64,000 nt of DNA, taken from Undaria pinnatifida (lineage: Eukaryota; Sar; Phaeophyceae; Laminariales; Alariaceae). Positions within the stretch are counted from its first letter, which is position 1. The number at the start of each line of letters is the position of its first letter. Made by a program: the position numbers and the translations under genes. Of this stretch, positions 11,195 to 21,808 are shown one piece after another. Under the pieces are notes generated by a model. The model was not told the DNA's origin. It saw only the letters and a program-made list of their open reading frames with translations, and did not search any database. Location: contig JABAKD010000030.1 of assembly GCA_012845835.1 (NCBI GenBank), positions 11,043,715 to 11,107,714 on the forward strand, given 5' to 3'.

Positions 11195-12360
11195 CAAGGC
11201 TTTTACCGGTGGTGAAACGGACTACTATAATATTACTCTACTCGTATAGTGCCCTCTAACTGACGAAACTTTTACCAATGGTCAAACGGACCAATGCCCT
11301 CTACATTCCTTAACAGAGTCTATTTGATAGACGTCCTGCCGACGACGCCACTTTTTTAGGAATTTAGAGGGCAATGGTCCGTTTGACCACTGGTAGAAGG
11401 TTAACCAATTTTCGTCCACCCAAACTAAGCCTTGTAACACCCCCCCCCCCCCCCCCCACTGGAACGGCGGGATATCAGGTCGGCTAGACCCCCACCCCCC
11501 ACCTTCCCACTCTCCCCACCCCACCCCCACCCCCTCGAACACTCCGCCCTCTACTCACTGGTTGTACGACGTCCAGGATATACTTGATAAACTGGTGCAT
11601 TATTTCCAAAACCGTCACATTTATCCCCTTGAGAGAATGTATAGTTTCCACGCACAGATTGAGCTGCCCCGCCCCCCATGGTAAACTGGTGCATTTTTTC
11701 CAAAACCGTCAGATTTATCCCCTTGAAGGATTTATAGTTTCCACGCACAAATAGAGCAGCTGCCCCCCGCCCTCCCCCACCCCCACCCCCGCTCCCTTTT
11801 GATTAAAACCAGGCCCCCATGTCCTTAAAAACGCCGCCCTCCCCTCACCGGTTGTTCGACTTACAGGATTCACTTGATAAACAGATGCATTTCCTTCCAC
11901 AGCTGTCAGATTTTGCCCCCCTCAGAAACGGGTTTTATAGTTTCCGCGCACAGACTGACTAACATCACCCTGTTGACCCTGACAGCTACACTGTAGTTGC
12001 AAGGGGAGTCGCCGACCTATATCCTTAATGAGGACACACAACCCGTAATACGCGCGATCGGAGTATCACACACAGCTTGCAAAGATGAGTTTCGACAAAA
12101 TATTCGATCTCACACCTCGAGTGTATTTTTGTTTTTATAATATACTGGTGGACTTGTCAATATTCGCTTGGTTCCTTCTCGCGGGGATGCCGGGGAGACT
12201 ATTTTACAAGTTCGACATTGGTGAAAGTCGTACAAGCTTATGAATTGGTGGATGGTGAGATTCGAACCCACGACCCAAAAACCAACATGGTCTGTATGTG
12301 ACGCAGTTCGTTCAGGAATTGGATGGCATTATTAACTTTTGACCACTGGTAAAAGTTTAG
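11195..12360 (-). mobile_element. TRIM-D copy, degraded, split by element C
   Basis: A short LTR element of the family best seen at 61635-62011. One terminal repeat lies at about 11352-11440. Internal sequence runs to about 11490, is interrupted by an inverted copy of repeat C (about 11530-12130) and resumes at about 12140 (GGTGGACTTGTCAA). The inverted B box GGATGGTGAGATTCGAACCC lies at 12252-12271, and a degraded second terminal repeat near 12310-12360. A further partial terminal repeat and primer-site motif lie just left (11260-11350), suggesting an adjacent D fragment. It looks broken in many places and old. Confidence 0.6.
11530..12130 (-). repeat. Element C, long copy (inverted)
   Basis: Reverse-complement partner of 27740-28310. 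Internally it repeats a ~70-bp block twice (GGTGCATTATTTCCAAAACC at about 11597, and GGTGCATTTTTTCCAAAACC at about 11690), separated by C-rich spacers. It ends at 12060-12130 in the C1 module (ACACAGCTTGCAAAGATGAG). No coding capacity was seen. It interrupts a TRIM-D copy. Confidence 0.65.
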
Positions 12361-14087
12361 CCCTTTTCCAGTGGTGAAACGGACTACGTACTGCCCTGTA
12401 GTTCATTAACTCATGAACACAATCATACAAACGACAAAATCCGCGACCTCACAGGTCATAAAGTTTTTTTTCGAATATATGAAAACAAAACAACAAGCGC
12501 TCCCTCCACCGGCAAAGGCATAATAAGCCGGCCGTCCTTTGGTGGTTTTGGTGGTCACCCTTGAACACTACTAAGGTTGGAGTCAGGGGTTCAACTATCG
12601 ATATTATGGAGTTTTTTGTTTTCCAAGAGCTGGTCCTCCAGCCGTGTTCGCGGGGAAGTACCCGCCGGCGTGTTTCCCATGTTGTGATTTTCGATCTGAA
12701 TTTTTATTTGGAGCTTCCTCAGAGTTTTTTTTGTTTAGGGAGGGGGGTTCACGATCGCTTCAAGAAAACTTGGACGCAATAACATCTTGATAATTAAAAC
12801 TCTGTGTCGCGGATCATTTTCACTCTGTACCTCTTGACGGCCAACGAATGAGGCATATGGGGAGGATATTGATCATTTCGCCATGCTCCAACGAATGTTC
12901 ACACCGATATTCAGCGTCAATCCGCTGCACAGAGTTTTTGGAGTTTCGTGTAGACGGTATAATAGCAGTATCAAGATAGCGGAGCCGCACATGACGGGGT
13001 TTACTTGATTGATGACCTGACCTTTTATCGGCGGAAGTTTCTCGGATTCCCAAAAGCTAACATGTATGTGCAAACAAACGCGCGCAGGAACAATAAGTGT
13101 CAAAAGTTACCTTCGAGCATCGATTGTGTACGAAAAAAAAAAGTCTCACACTTAGTCCCAATCCCACACGGAGAAAAATGCGACGTCTATGAAAACCAAT
13201 TGACGAATACCTGAAAAAGACTAGAAACGATTAAGTCCGCGATCTCACAGCTTAAAAAATTAAAATATATAAAAATAAATAAAACAAAGCAACAACCACT
13301 CCTTCCGCCGGCAACGACATACAACTACTACAAATATCCATCTCATGAGAGGCCCAAGGAGGCGGCCATTTTTTTCGCTTTCCACACTAACTTTAATACA
13401 TTCTCCGCTCCGGACGGCTGAGCGGGCTCGGATGCTTGAAACAGCGCTTCTCAGCGCTATTATTTTTTTTCTTCTAAATTCGAAATGAAAAAGTACTTTT
13501 TAGGTACTTTTTTTGGCAAGTTGATTTTTTTTGCTTTCCCTAAGTTTAAAACTCCTGTTTTGTGGGAACACCGCATACGACCTGGACACTGCCTCCTTTC
13601 GTTACTTGCGGAACGGTTCAGCTTTTCTTTGATTTCTTCCTTCCCGTTTTTTTCGTACGAGTAGTTACACAAAGCGTTCATCATACCAGAAGAGGTCCCA
13701 CCCTGATGATCTCAGGTTGGCTCATCACATAATCAGCTCAGCTTCGCCCAGCAGCGCAGCGCCGTGCAGTGGCGTTCCCTGGCGTGCCTTGGTGTGCCCT
13801 GCCGTGCGGTGCGGTACTGCTGTGCGATGCTATGCGGTATTGTTATTCGAAGTGCCATGCCACTGGCACTACTGCTGTACGTACCAGGTACTATATGTTG
13901 AACCACAAAAAAATGCTCCTACAGCTCAGCTCAGCCCAGCTATAGCTCAGCAGCGCAGCGCAGCTCAGCGTCGTGCGGTGCCTTGCCCTGCGGTGCTGCG
14001 CCGTGCTGCGTTGTGCTTTCTTTCGAACATACGGCAGCACCAGGTATCATGGGATGTCCGGTACCGACCGGTACGATATGTACGTAC
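12361..14087. other. Unassigned DNA with C1 scraps
   Basis: Two scraps of C1 (CGCGACCTCACAG at 12440-12455 and CGCGATCTCACAGC at 13234-13248), no gene. 13740-14010 is rich in GCAGCGC/GCGCTGC-like words and can fold on itself. TACCAGGTA occurs at 13882. Confidence 0.4.
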
Positions 14088-14190
14088 TTTTTTTTTTTTT
14101 TTTTGTTCTCACACTCTTAGTTTCCAGCTTCTGGACAAGCCGTGGTCACAGGTGTCGTCCGTTCTCCCCCCCGGTTCTTGCCTTCAATTT
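14088..14190 (-). mobile_element. SINE-1, 3' fragment
   Basis: The minus strand carries GGACGACACCTGTGACCACG, then GCTTGTCCAGAAGCTGGAAA, ending in a 17-nt A run (T run 14088-14104). This is the 3' end shared by all SINE-1 copies. The tRNA-like head is missing. Confidence 0.7.
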
Positions 14191-14253
14191 CTTACGTACG
14201 TGTGTACTCGACTTTTTTTCGCTTACTTCATTTGATTGTCCTCTTTCGGTCCT

Positions 14254-14257
<4 letters not shown>

Positions 14258-14284
<27 letters not shown>

Positions 14285-14415
14285 CATCCTCCGGCGGATG
14301 GGGAAAAATAAAGCTTTAGCTCACCACACTTCCACGTATTTTCATACGCGTCGTGTGTCGATTTAACTCAGTTGCTTTCGCAGCCCAACGCTAGCTGGCG
14401 CACCCTTCGAGTCCC
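14258..14415 (-). mobile_element. Repeat B (A-tailed, SINE-like), copy 1
   Basis: Plus strand: a ~26-nt T run, then CATCCTCCGGCGGATGGGG, a body ending CTAGCTGGCGCACCC. Read on the minus strand it ends in poly(A), as a retroposed sequence would. Other copies are at 36214-36360 and 63715-63880. No tRNA head was found. Confidence 0.6.
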
Positions 14416-14444
14416 ATTGTAGGTATAGCGTGAGCCGTCCTTTT

Positions 14445-14671
14445 TTTTTGCTTGAAAATTGCATCCATACTGGCGATCAAAACGTGACATTGCCAACAAG
14501 CACACACAGCACAGCACAGGGCAGTCAGCTCTGCGTATCTTGGCATTATCAAATCGTTAGATGCACCAAATCATGGGCCTCTTCTTTCTGCAGCCTTCAC
14601 ATTTAGTTGTATTCTTCCTTGCGCGAGCGTAGCGGGCGGCGTCAGCCGCCCGCGGAGCGGAGCCCTTGTAG
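14445..14671 (+). mobile_element. Copia-family LTR, partial
   Basis: Matches 20855-21083, the downstream part of the LTR that follows a Ty1/copia RNase H remnant. Shared landmarks are GGCGATCAAAACGTGACATT, CACAGCACAGGGCA, CCTTGCGCGAGCGTAG and CAGCCGCCCGCGGAG. No second LTR or internal region is adjacent. A fossil fragment. Confidence 0.6.
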
Positions 14672-15025
14672 AAACATACATACCTGGTACGTACTACTAC
14701 TGTGTAAGCACATGAAGGTCATCCATGACCTCACCATTAATATAATGTTCGATCAAAATGTTATTGAGGTCATAACAACAACGCACCCGTATTAAGTCTG
14801 CTACTACTATAGTAATACAATATATAGATATCTGGTATCAGGTCCCAATCCGACCAGATGCCTAAAAGCCTTAACCTAGCCCGAAAATCATAGGGTGTGG
14901 GGTCAACGTCTGTACATATATAATATAAGGCTTTGGGTAGGGGGTTGCATGGCTTATTAACGCCTCTAGGAGGTATATGTCAATGTTTCAAAGTTATTAT
15001 GGTTGTGCGACTGACGACTCCTCAA
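14672..15025. other. Unassigned DNA
   Basis: No gene. TACCTGGTA occurs at 14681, immediately after the LTR fragment. Confidence 0.4.
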
Positions 15026-15474
15026 GTCTGCGTTTCTTTCAACTGCTTTTCTTCGCGTGTTCCTGGCTCCATAGCCAGACGGTTGGATGTGTGGGAGTGG
15101 ATTTTGAGGAGCCGCATCTTCGACTCATGGTCTAGTTCGTAGAACCGGAGTTTCCCCGAATCTCCCATATTTCTGCATATGCGACTCATCAGAGTGGGCT
15201 AGTGTTAAGATACGGCCTCGAAAGGCCTGTAATGATCCGAATTTGAGATCATTTGGATGGGTTTTGTATGATAAGGTTGGCGTTTTATATTCGGGAAAGT
15301 TAGGAAATAGATCGGAGGCACGTGCCTCCGATCTCAGAAGCTATCCCGGGCTCTGGTGGAATCGAATAAAGCTACGTCTCTACCAAGGCAAAGAAAGTGA
15401 GTATTCTCCGAGGACCTGCTCAATTGGCAAACTTGCAGGGGGCACTCTTGTGTCCTCACCTATAACTTTATACA
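15026..15474 (+). mobile_element. TRIM-E, 3' half with one LTR
   Basis: Matches the right half of the complete-looking element at 62532-63419: internal sequence from TCTGCGTTTCTTTCAACTGC, then an LTR at 15203-15474 that starts TGTTAAGATACGG and ends in CA. The 26-bp palindrome (13 bases AGATCGGAGGCAC plus its complement) is at 15309-15334. The left half is absent. A broken fossil. Confidence 0.75.
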
Positions 15475-15479
15475 ACCGG

Positions 15480-15921
15480 CTTCTTCTGCTTACCGGGACC
15501 CGACCTGAATAACTAATAGAAAAAAATGAAGGCATAGACCAGTAGGTCCGCCTTCTTTATGCGGTCGTGCTTCTTGGTGTTCCACCCTCGACCTGAAACG
15601 TGCTACAGCAGTAGGGGTGCCTCATTACCGCGGCCTGCATAAGGCGGGATCCCGATATAAGGCGGTCAAAATCGCTTGGCGAGTGTGGAATTGCACTGAT
15701 TACCTGGAATGAAATAAGGCGCCTTCCCCCGATAAGGCGGTCATGCTCATGTTGCTCTGGTGCAACACCGCCTTACTGGGGAACTCCTTCTGTACCCGAT
15801 ATGATAAATGATGGGCTACCGCTTTTGTTTTTGTGTGCATCTTTTTCTTCCCCGACCTGACTGCTTTGTGTACTGCCAGGTTGATATCATCACCAGATCA
15901 TCAACCTTTCTCTGTGTTTCC
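15480..15921. other. Unassigned DNA with GATAAGGCGGTCA words
   Basis: TATAAGGCGGTCA, AATAAGGCGCC and GATAAGGCGGTCA recur between 15640 and 15750, with complementary CCGCCTT words at 15549 and 15769. No gene. Confidence 0.35.
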
Positions 15922-16096
15922 ACCAATTTCGTGCTTCGTTCCCCACCCTCTATTCGAAACCGGTATTATTTTCGCCTTTTTGGCATCAAATTTCGTTCTT
16001 CGTTCCCCACCCTCTATTCGAAACCGGTATTATTTTCGCCTTTTTGGCATCAATTTTCGTGCTTCGTTCGCCACCCTCTATTCGGAAGCGGTATGG
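15922..16096 (+). repeat. 64-bp tandem repeat, 2.7 units
   Basis: The unit (TTCGTGCTTCGTTCCCCACC then CTCTATTCGAAACCGGTATT) recurs with a 64-bp period at 15928, 15992 and 16056. The first two units are nearly identical, the third has several changes and is cut short. Confidence 0.75.
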
Positions 16097-16984
16097 TACG
16101 ATATTATATTTGCATTTATGGCAATAATGTGTTGAAAATTTAAAATACATTCTTCTCTTGCCTCTTTGTGAGGCCACGTGGCCCCCTCTTTATGGAGCAA
16201 ATATGTCGGTTGACGACACTCTTGCCCCTTGACGGACATGCGTCTAGAAACCCGTCCGTCAAGGACGGTTGCCAAGGAATTCCCGATACCAAAACTAGTA
16301 CGTAAAACATCTATGCGAGAGAAAAATTGACGACTAGACGCTAGACCGTAAACCCGCTGAAGGTTAGGTTACTTGACGGACGTCCGCCAGGGGTTTACCT
16401 ACACCAACGACACTATCTGATATCATATGTAAAGTCTAACAAGACCTTGACGGGTCAAGGTGAAAACTACAGTAGACTGTCAATCGGCATTTTTGTTCTG
16501 GAGTGCGGTTTTGGTCGGTCGCGCGCAGGACGGTCGGTCCTGCTGGCAGCGAACGGAATACATGAAATAAGCTTATCACTTACTATAATGAACTTCCTAT
16601 TATTATAGTCGTCGCAACCCTGGGGCCGGAGATAGCGACCAAGATAATGGCAATTTTGGTCTCCTCGGCCGTCTGCGACTGACGGCTGCATACAATACTG
16701 CCATGAGCGCGCAGCACCACGACTAGGGGCATGCTGCCTGCGCCCGTGTCGTGCGACTTCCTGCATGTGCAGCATCAGCTCTACCATCATGCATGGCAGT
16801 GGCCGATATATGCAGTGATTTATGCTATGGTACGACCTTGACGTCTTTCCGCCCTTGGACCAAACGTAGTATATGCTCATCATTTTTTTTTTTTTCGGGT
16901 ATGTATGCTCTTTTTTGTTTTGTTTGAAATCATCACTATTTCCTCTCCAGCCTCCAGCTCAACTCGAATAAAAGAGATTTTTAC
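16097..16984. other. Unassigned DNA
   Basis: No gene. Repeated GACGGAC/GTCCGTC words around 16210-16390 can pair but do not form one clean hairpin. Confidence 0.35.
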
Positions 16985-17310
16985 GTTTTACCCTCGGCGA
17001 CCTCCTGGACAAGCCGTGGGGTCACAGCAGGTGTCTGCCCTTCTTCCCCCTTGTGTGGTATTATGCATGGCTTCGTTTTCATCGCGCATAGGGGTGAGCG
17101 TTCCCACTTTTTAGCTCTTTTATGCTCGTCGATTGTCATCGATTTTTGCTTCGTAACTCACACTCTCGCGCTTTCCGCCCGTCTTTTTTTAACGCAAGAA
17201 GTTCCTACGAGCACGAAAATGCAGTATTATATATTAATACGTTAATAGCGAAGATTCGAAAGTCGCATATTGGCTATATAGTCGGGACGAGATTCACCTA
17301 CGAGTATTAC
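16985..17310 (-). mobile_element. SINE-1, diverged copy
   Basis: Plus-strand landmarks of the inverted body: CTCCTGGACAAGCCGTGG, GTCGATTGTCATCGATTTTT, CTCACACTCTCGCGCTTTCC, then a possible degraded head up to about 17310. It sits in the same orientation as the next copy, 440 bp downstream. Confidence 0.55.
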
Positions 17311-17424
17311 TCCACAGGGGACGCCTCTGAATTCCCCGATGCTTCATTTTATTCGTTTAGTTTAAATCAATTTTTGCTTTCCGGAAAAAAACAGAAAAAC
17401 TCAACTCCTAAGAGAGCAGAGTGT

Positions 17425-17720
17425 CCTCGGCGACCTTTTCTGGACAACTCGTGGTCACAGCAATCTCCCTTTTATACCCTCTGGTACATGCCTTCTTTTT
17501 TATCGCCATACGAGCTACTTGTAGGGTTTGTTCGGCATTCCCACCTTTCAATTTTTCATGAGCGCCGTCGATTTTCATCGTTTTTTTGCTTCGTAGCCCA
17601 CGCTCTCTCGCGTTTTCCGCTGTTAATAGTCGCACTCGTTTACGCAAGAAAAAGGCTCTACCAAGGTATGTACGAGCACGAGCGTTTGCGCTCGGGATGA
17701 TTCGAACCAGCATCACAAAA
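17425..17720 (-). mobile_element. SINE-1, diverged copy with tRNA-like head
   Basis: Body landmarks TTTTCTGGACAACTCGTGGT and CACGCTCTCTCGCGTTTTCC, and an inverted B box GGGATGATTCGAACCAGC at the head end (about 17695-17712). Confidence 0.6.
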
Positions 17721-18100
17721 CCAAAAACGGCCTCAGTTTTATCCTTACGGCAGGTTTTTGTCATCCTACTTTTCTATACATTACCTGGTATAATATTACG
17801 ATGCGGGTGCAGCAGTGGATACTTCGATCCAAAGGTGTGGTCGTACGTTTGCGCGAGAACGTGATATTCGTCCGCGTGTTGGAGCGCCCATCATGCCATC
17901 TTACAGGATTGGTGGCCAGGTCACGGCACTCCAGCCAGGTCGCGGTCAGGGCTCTAATCGGTGTGTCATGTGTACACCGCCGTTTCAACCGCTGAGCCAC
18001 CGTATGAGCATGGTAGCGTTCCGCCGCCGACTATTGGATCGCCCACTGCCATGATTGTGGTCCATACCAACCAAGCACCCAACAAAAGACTGACTCTGTA
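17721..18100. other. tRNA-like scraps
   Basis: The minus strand at about 17983-18005 reads CGGTGGCTCAGCGGTTGAAA, a good A-box match. No matching T-arm at the right distance, so not called as a tRNA gene. TACCTGGTA occurs at 17782. Confidence 0.35.
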
Positions 18101-18400
18101 TGAATAGTAGTAGTGTACAATTTGGGGTTCGATTCCTCCCGAAGATGCTTCTGAGAGACTGCTGTTAGCTCAGTGGCTGTGTTGTTTATTTCCCTGGTAT
18201 CTAACTAGCGCCAATCTGGAGGTTCGCACTCCTCTAGTTCAGATCAACGTTTGCTCAGTGGATACGGTTTACGGTGCATACCAGGGCATCTAGCATGGAT
18301 AACAGTACAGCAGTTTGGGGTTCTGAAGCCCCCCGTGGTCGCTCTGAGACTGGAATGATCTCACTCCGCGGTCATTGTGTACACCAGGCATAGACTATGC
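18101..18400 (+). repeat. Tandem tRNA-like units, group 1
   Basis: Alternating A-box-like and B-box-like segments: GGTTCGATTCC (18126), TTAGCTCAGTGG (18165), GGTTCGCACTCC (18221), TTTGCTCAGTGG (18250), GGGGTTCTGAAGCC (about 18317), joined by CTGAGAC linkers. Acceptor stems do not pair well, so these look like decayed tRNA-derived repeats, not active genes. Confidence 0.55.
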
Positions 18401-18419
18401 ATATATTACTATATTACTA

Positions 18420-18905
18420 ATAATAAAATGACCGACCCCGATGAAGTGCTAGGCGAATCTCGTCCGTACCATGTAATAAAGTCAAAGGTCGTGGGATCGC
18501 GTCTCACCGAGTGCATAGCATAGCATAGCATAGCATAGCATAGCATAGCATAGCATAGCATAGCATAGCGTAGCATAGCATAGCATAGCATGGCATAGCA
18601 TAGCACAGGATAACATAGCATAGCACTCGTTCTCGTCGTAGGGGCTTTTTCTTGTGTAAAAATTGACGAGCGGGAAGCGCGAGCGCGTGAGTTAACAAAA
18701 TTCGATGAAAATCGGCTAGCATAAAGAAGCTGAAGATTGGGAACGTTGTGAACCCTGTGTATGTGCGATAAAAATGAACGCAATTGGGGGGAGAAGGGAA
18801 GACACCCATGACCACGGGTTGTCCAGAAGATCACTGAGGGTAAAACCTCTTACAAATTGAAGCGGAGAGTAAACCGTGATGAAAAAAAATAACAACAAAA
18901 GACGT
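18420..18905 (+). mobile_element. SINE-1 with a TAGCA microsatellite inside
   Basis: A different tRNA-like head (B-box-like GGTCGTGGGATCGCGTCTCA at about 18487-18506) is followed by about 22 TAGCA units (18512-18620). The shared SINE-1 body then resumes (AATTGACGAGCGGGAAGCGC, CCATGACCACGGGTTGTCC). The A-rich tail is near 18880-18900. Confidence 0.65.
18512..18620 (+). repeat. TAGCA pentanucleotide microsatellite
   Basis: About 22 nearly perfect units with a few C/G or A/G changes toward the right end. It lies between head and body of the SINE at 18420-18905. Confidence 0.9.
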
Positions 18906-19050
18906 ACAACCTGGGGTGGGAATCCCCTTACGTATGGTCCTTCTAATGTTAGCTCGGCGGCTATGGTGCATGTCAGGCGCATATATGATACATATATTTG
19001 TAACGATAATATAATCTGAGGTTTGAACCCCTCCATGGCCCTTCTTACTA
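18906..19050 (+). repeat. Tandem tRNA-like unit, group 2
   Basis: GGGGTGGGAATCCCC, then GTTAGCTCGGCGGCTATGG (A box), then GAGGTTTGAACCCCTCC (B box and T-arm hairpin) and CATGGCCCTTCTTAC. Same linker word as groups 1, 3 and 4. Confidence 0.5.
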
Positions 19051-19914
19051 ACATAATTAATATTCATAGCTCGGTGATATGGTGTAGACATGCCTACTAA
19101 TATCTCGACAAGTAACTCGCGTTGGAATTGCTTGATTATGATGGCCTGCTTCGCTCTCAGCGCTCCCACCCGGAACAAGCCTGCCCAAACCCTCCCTTCT
19201 CTCGGAGAACCTTTCCGGCGGCTCTTTTTGCGTTCCTTGCTTTCTTCGCTTTCTTCGTGTTGTTGTGGATCGCCCCAGCATTAACATGATGACAAAAAAT
19301 CTCCAGCACTGGTTGAAGATAAATATCTCCACACGAAGTTCAAGACATATTTCCACACTAAAATCAATATATGTTTTCTCAAATTGACGAAAAAAAGTTT
19401 CGAAAAAAATGATTTTCGATTTGGAGTCAGAAAAAAAAATCAAAAATTTGCACGATAGCCACACTAAAAAAATCAACATACAAAGTATTGACCTGAAATT
19501 CGTTGAACTCACGGCTGACGTCCTTGAAATATTTTTCGTAAAGTACTGATGAACAAAATCAAGTACCAGGAGTACGAAAAAAATGTCCAAACAGCATCAA
19601 TCAAAGCATAATTATATGTAGTGCGCGTGCACATTTATTTTGCGCGTATCATATCATAGGACACGTTGTTCATAGACTGCGAGTGCACTTTATTTTGCAC
19701 CCGTTTCTGCGGCACAAGTCGCAATAAAAACGGACGCACCCGCAGCTCTTAGAGCTGCAGTAGTGGTAGCATGGTGCCACGAAAAAGGAAAGAACAGCGC
19801 AGCGCACTCAACCCTCAAAGCCTCATAGTATAACATGATATACCGGTATGCACGTGTGTACTGCTATGTACTCGCCTTTTTGCTTTTTGCATTGATTGTC
19901 CTCTCTCGGCCCTC
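19051..19914. other. Unassigned DNA with one C1 fragment
   Basis: A C1 fragment lies at 19485-19545 (GAACTCACGGCTGACGTCC, minus orientation). No gene otherwise. Confidence 0.45.
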
Positions 19915-20460
19915 TTCACTAGTTATCCGCTAATCCGAACGAGTTTATCTCACGGACTATAATACGGTTGCTACACTGCCCTCCTCCCCCATGCTTGAAT
20001 GCTGTTAATAGTGCTCTTGGCGAGTTAGCCGCCTCACACAGCAAAATCTACTGTAGTGTCTGCAAAGACGGCAATGTCTAGGACAAGGTCCTCGTCGCCG
20101 TGCACGCTTCAAATTCCCTTATTTTGGTGATAAGTTCCCAGTGACGTTGCTTGTTGGGATGCTTGGTCCTAATGTCAGTAAGTTGGCGTTGCGTCTTCGC
20201 GTAGGTGATCGCGCCGTCCTCGACCAGCTCTTGGATGAAAAGGTATTTCAGCGCGATGTGTTTTGCCCGAGGGGAGTAGGTGCCATTTTCGTTGCTCGTT
20301 GAGATGCTTGGTCCCAATGTCAGCAAGTTGATCTTGCGTCTTCGCGTAGCGGATAGGTGATCGCGCCGTCCTCGACCAGCTCTTGGATGAAGAAGTATCT
20401 CAGCGCGATGTGTTTTGCCCGAGGGGAGTAGGTGTGATTTTCGACAAAATATGACACCTG
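19915..20460 (-). mobile_element. Ty1/copia 3' end remnant, minus copy
   Basis: The minus strand encodes fragments of the C-terminal RNase H region of Ty1/copia polymerases (AKHIALRYFFIQELVEDGAI matches the family's KH-I-R-F-EL-DG pattern; TDIRTKHPNKQRH matches the later ADI-TK motif). The RNase H segment is present about twice, 20105-20290 and 20280-20450. It is followed by a putative LTR start (TGTGTGAGGCGG at 20040 on the minus strand) that runs to about 19915. A broken fossil with many breaks; gag, integrase and most of the polymerase are absent. Confidence 0.65.
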
Positions 20461-20466
20461 CAAAAA

Positions 20467-21083
20467 ATGGCACCTACTTCCCCGGGCAAAAAACATCGCG
20501 CTGAGATACTTTTCATCCAAGAGCTGGTCGAGAACGGCGCGATCATTTATCCGCTGCGCGAAGACGCAACGCCAACTTGCCGACATTGGGACCAAGCATC
20601 CCAACAAGCAACGTCACCGGGAATTAATCAACAAAATCAGGGACTTCGGAGCGTGAACGGCAACGAAGGCCTCGTCCTCGACTTGAGCGTCTTTACTGGC
20701 GCTAGATTGTGCTGTGCGAGGCGATCAACTCGCCAAGGGTACTAGCGTTCAAGCATGAGGGACGAGGGCTGCGTAGCAACCGTATTGTAGTCCGTGGGAT
20801 AGATTTGTTTGGATTAGCAGATATCTAGTGCGCATTGTTTTCTGTTTTTTCTCGCAAATACACCCGTATTGCCGATCAGAACGTAACGTCGCCGGCAAAC
20901 ACGCAGCACAGCACAGGGCAATCAGCTCCGATTAATCAGCTCTTGGCATTTTCAAATCGCTAGTTGCACCAAATCAGGGGCCTCTTCTTTCGTCCCCCTT
21001 TATATTATCACGTTTTGTTGTGTTTTTCCTTGCGCGAGCGTAGTGGGTGGTGTCAGCCGCCCGCGGAGGGGAGCTCTTGTAGT
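20467..21083 (+). mobile_element. Ty1/copia 3' end remnant, plus copy
   Basis: Near mirror image of the preceding remnant: RNase H fragment at 20467-20655 (LFIQELVENGAI), then an LTR from TGTGCGAGGCG at 20713 to about 21083. The LTR is about 370 bp; its later part recurs alone at 14445-14671. The two 3' ends stand head to head with about 6 bp between, so the locus is a large imperfect inverted repeat. Broken fossil. Confidence 0.65.
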
Positions 21084-21089
21084 ACCTAC

Positions 21090-21240
21090 CGTATACGAGA
21101 CATCTATCGGCAGTGCTACCTGGGGGTTGAATCCACCATGGTCCTAGAATAAACTGTTACACAAAGCTCAGTGGCTATGGCGCTTGTTGTTCTCACAATA
21201 ATTCGCATAGTCAAGGCTCTGGTCACAGGACAGGCTCCAT
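21090..21240 (+). repeat. Tandem tRNA-like unit, group 3
   Basis: GGGGGTTGAATCCACCATGG then CAAAGCTCAGTGGCTATGGC, the same A/B-box alternation as the neighbouring groups. Confidence 0.5.
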
Positions 21241-21319
21241 TCACTCTGGAGTGGAGTAATACCCCAGGGAAAAAACACAAACAAAACTAACAGTCGTACA
21301 CGCATATATCATAGCTGAC

Positions 21320-21650
21320 GAAATTCTTATACTTCCCCGACGGGCGAGCGGGCTAATCTCGTAACCGCTACTCGTAAGGTCGATTTCGCTCGTTTCAGCC
21401 CCCCGAGTGGATCTATAACATACTCGTACGACTCTTATAGATCTTTTCTGGTGCAAGAATTGACTCGTGGAAAGCACGAGAGCGCTGGTGAGCAAAATTC
21501 GACGAAAATCGACGAGCGTTGTGAATGCTGAACCCTCTGCGCGATAAAAATTAAGGGACGTACCGGGGGGTGAGAACGGACCACACCTACCTGTGACCAC
21601 GGCTTGTCCAGAAGCCGAAAAATGAAAGCGAGATTGAAAAGCAAAAATGG
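21320..21650 (+). mobile_element. SINE-1 with a third type of head
   Basis: Head with GGCGAGCGGGCTAATCTCG and TCGTAAGGTCGATTTCGCTC, then the shared body (GAATTGACTCGTGGAAAGCA, CCTGTGACCACGGCTTGTCC) and an A-rich end. The head differs from those of the 33-kb, 18-kb and 60-kb copies. Confidence 0.65.
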
Positions 21651-21659
21651 AAACAAACA

Positions 21660-21805
21660 TGCGTCTACCAATACTACAATCTGGGGTTCGAAGCGCGCCA
21701 TGGCCCTTCTGAGACGGTGAGCTCAGTGGTTACCATGTATGTCGTTTATAATGTCAGACTTCTAACAAATAATACTTTGTGGGTTCGAATTCCCCCATGA
21801 TTGTT
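21660..21805 (+). repeat. Tandem tRNA-like unit, group 4
   Basis: CTGGGGTTCGAAGCGCGCCA, CCTTCTGAGACGGTGAGC with TCAGTGGTTACC, then TGGGTTCGAATTCCCCCATG. The second T-arm (GGGTTCGAATTCCC) is a clean hairpin, but the acceptor stem is not. Confidence 0.55.
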
Positions 21806-21808
21806 GTA

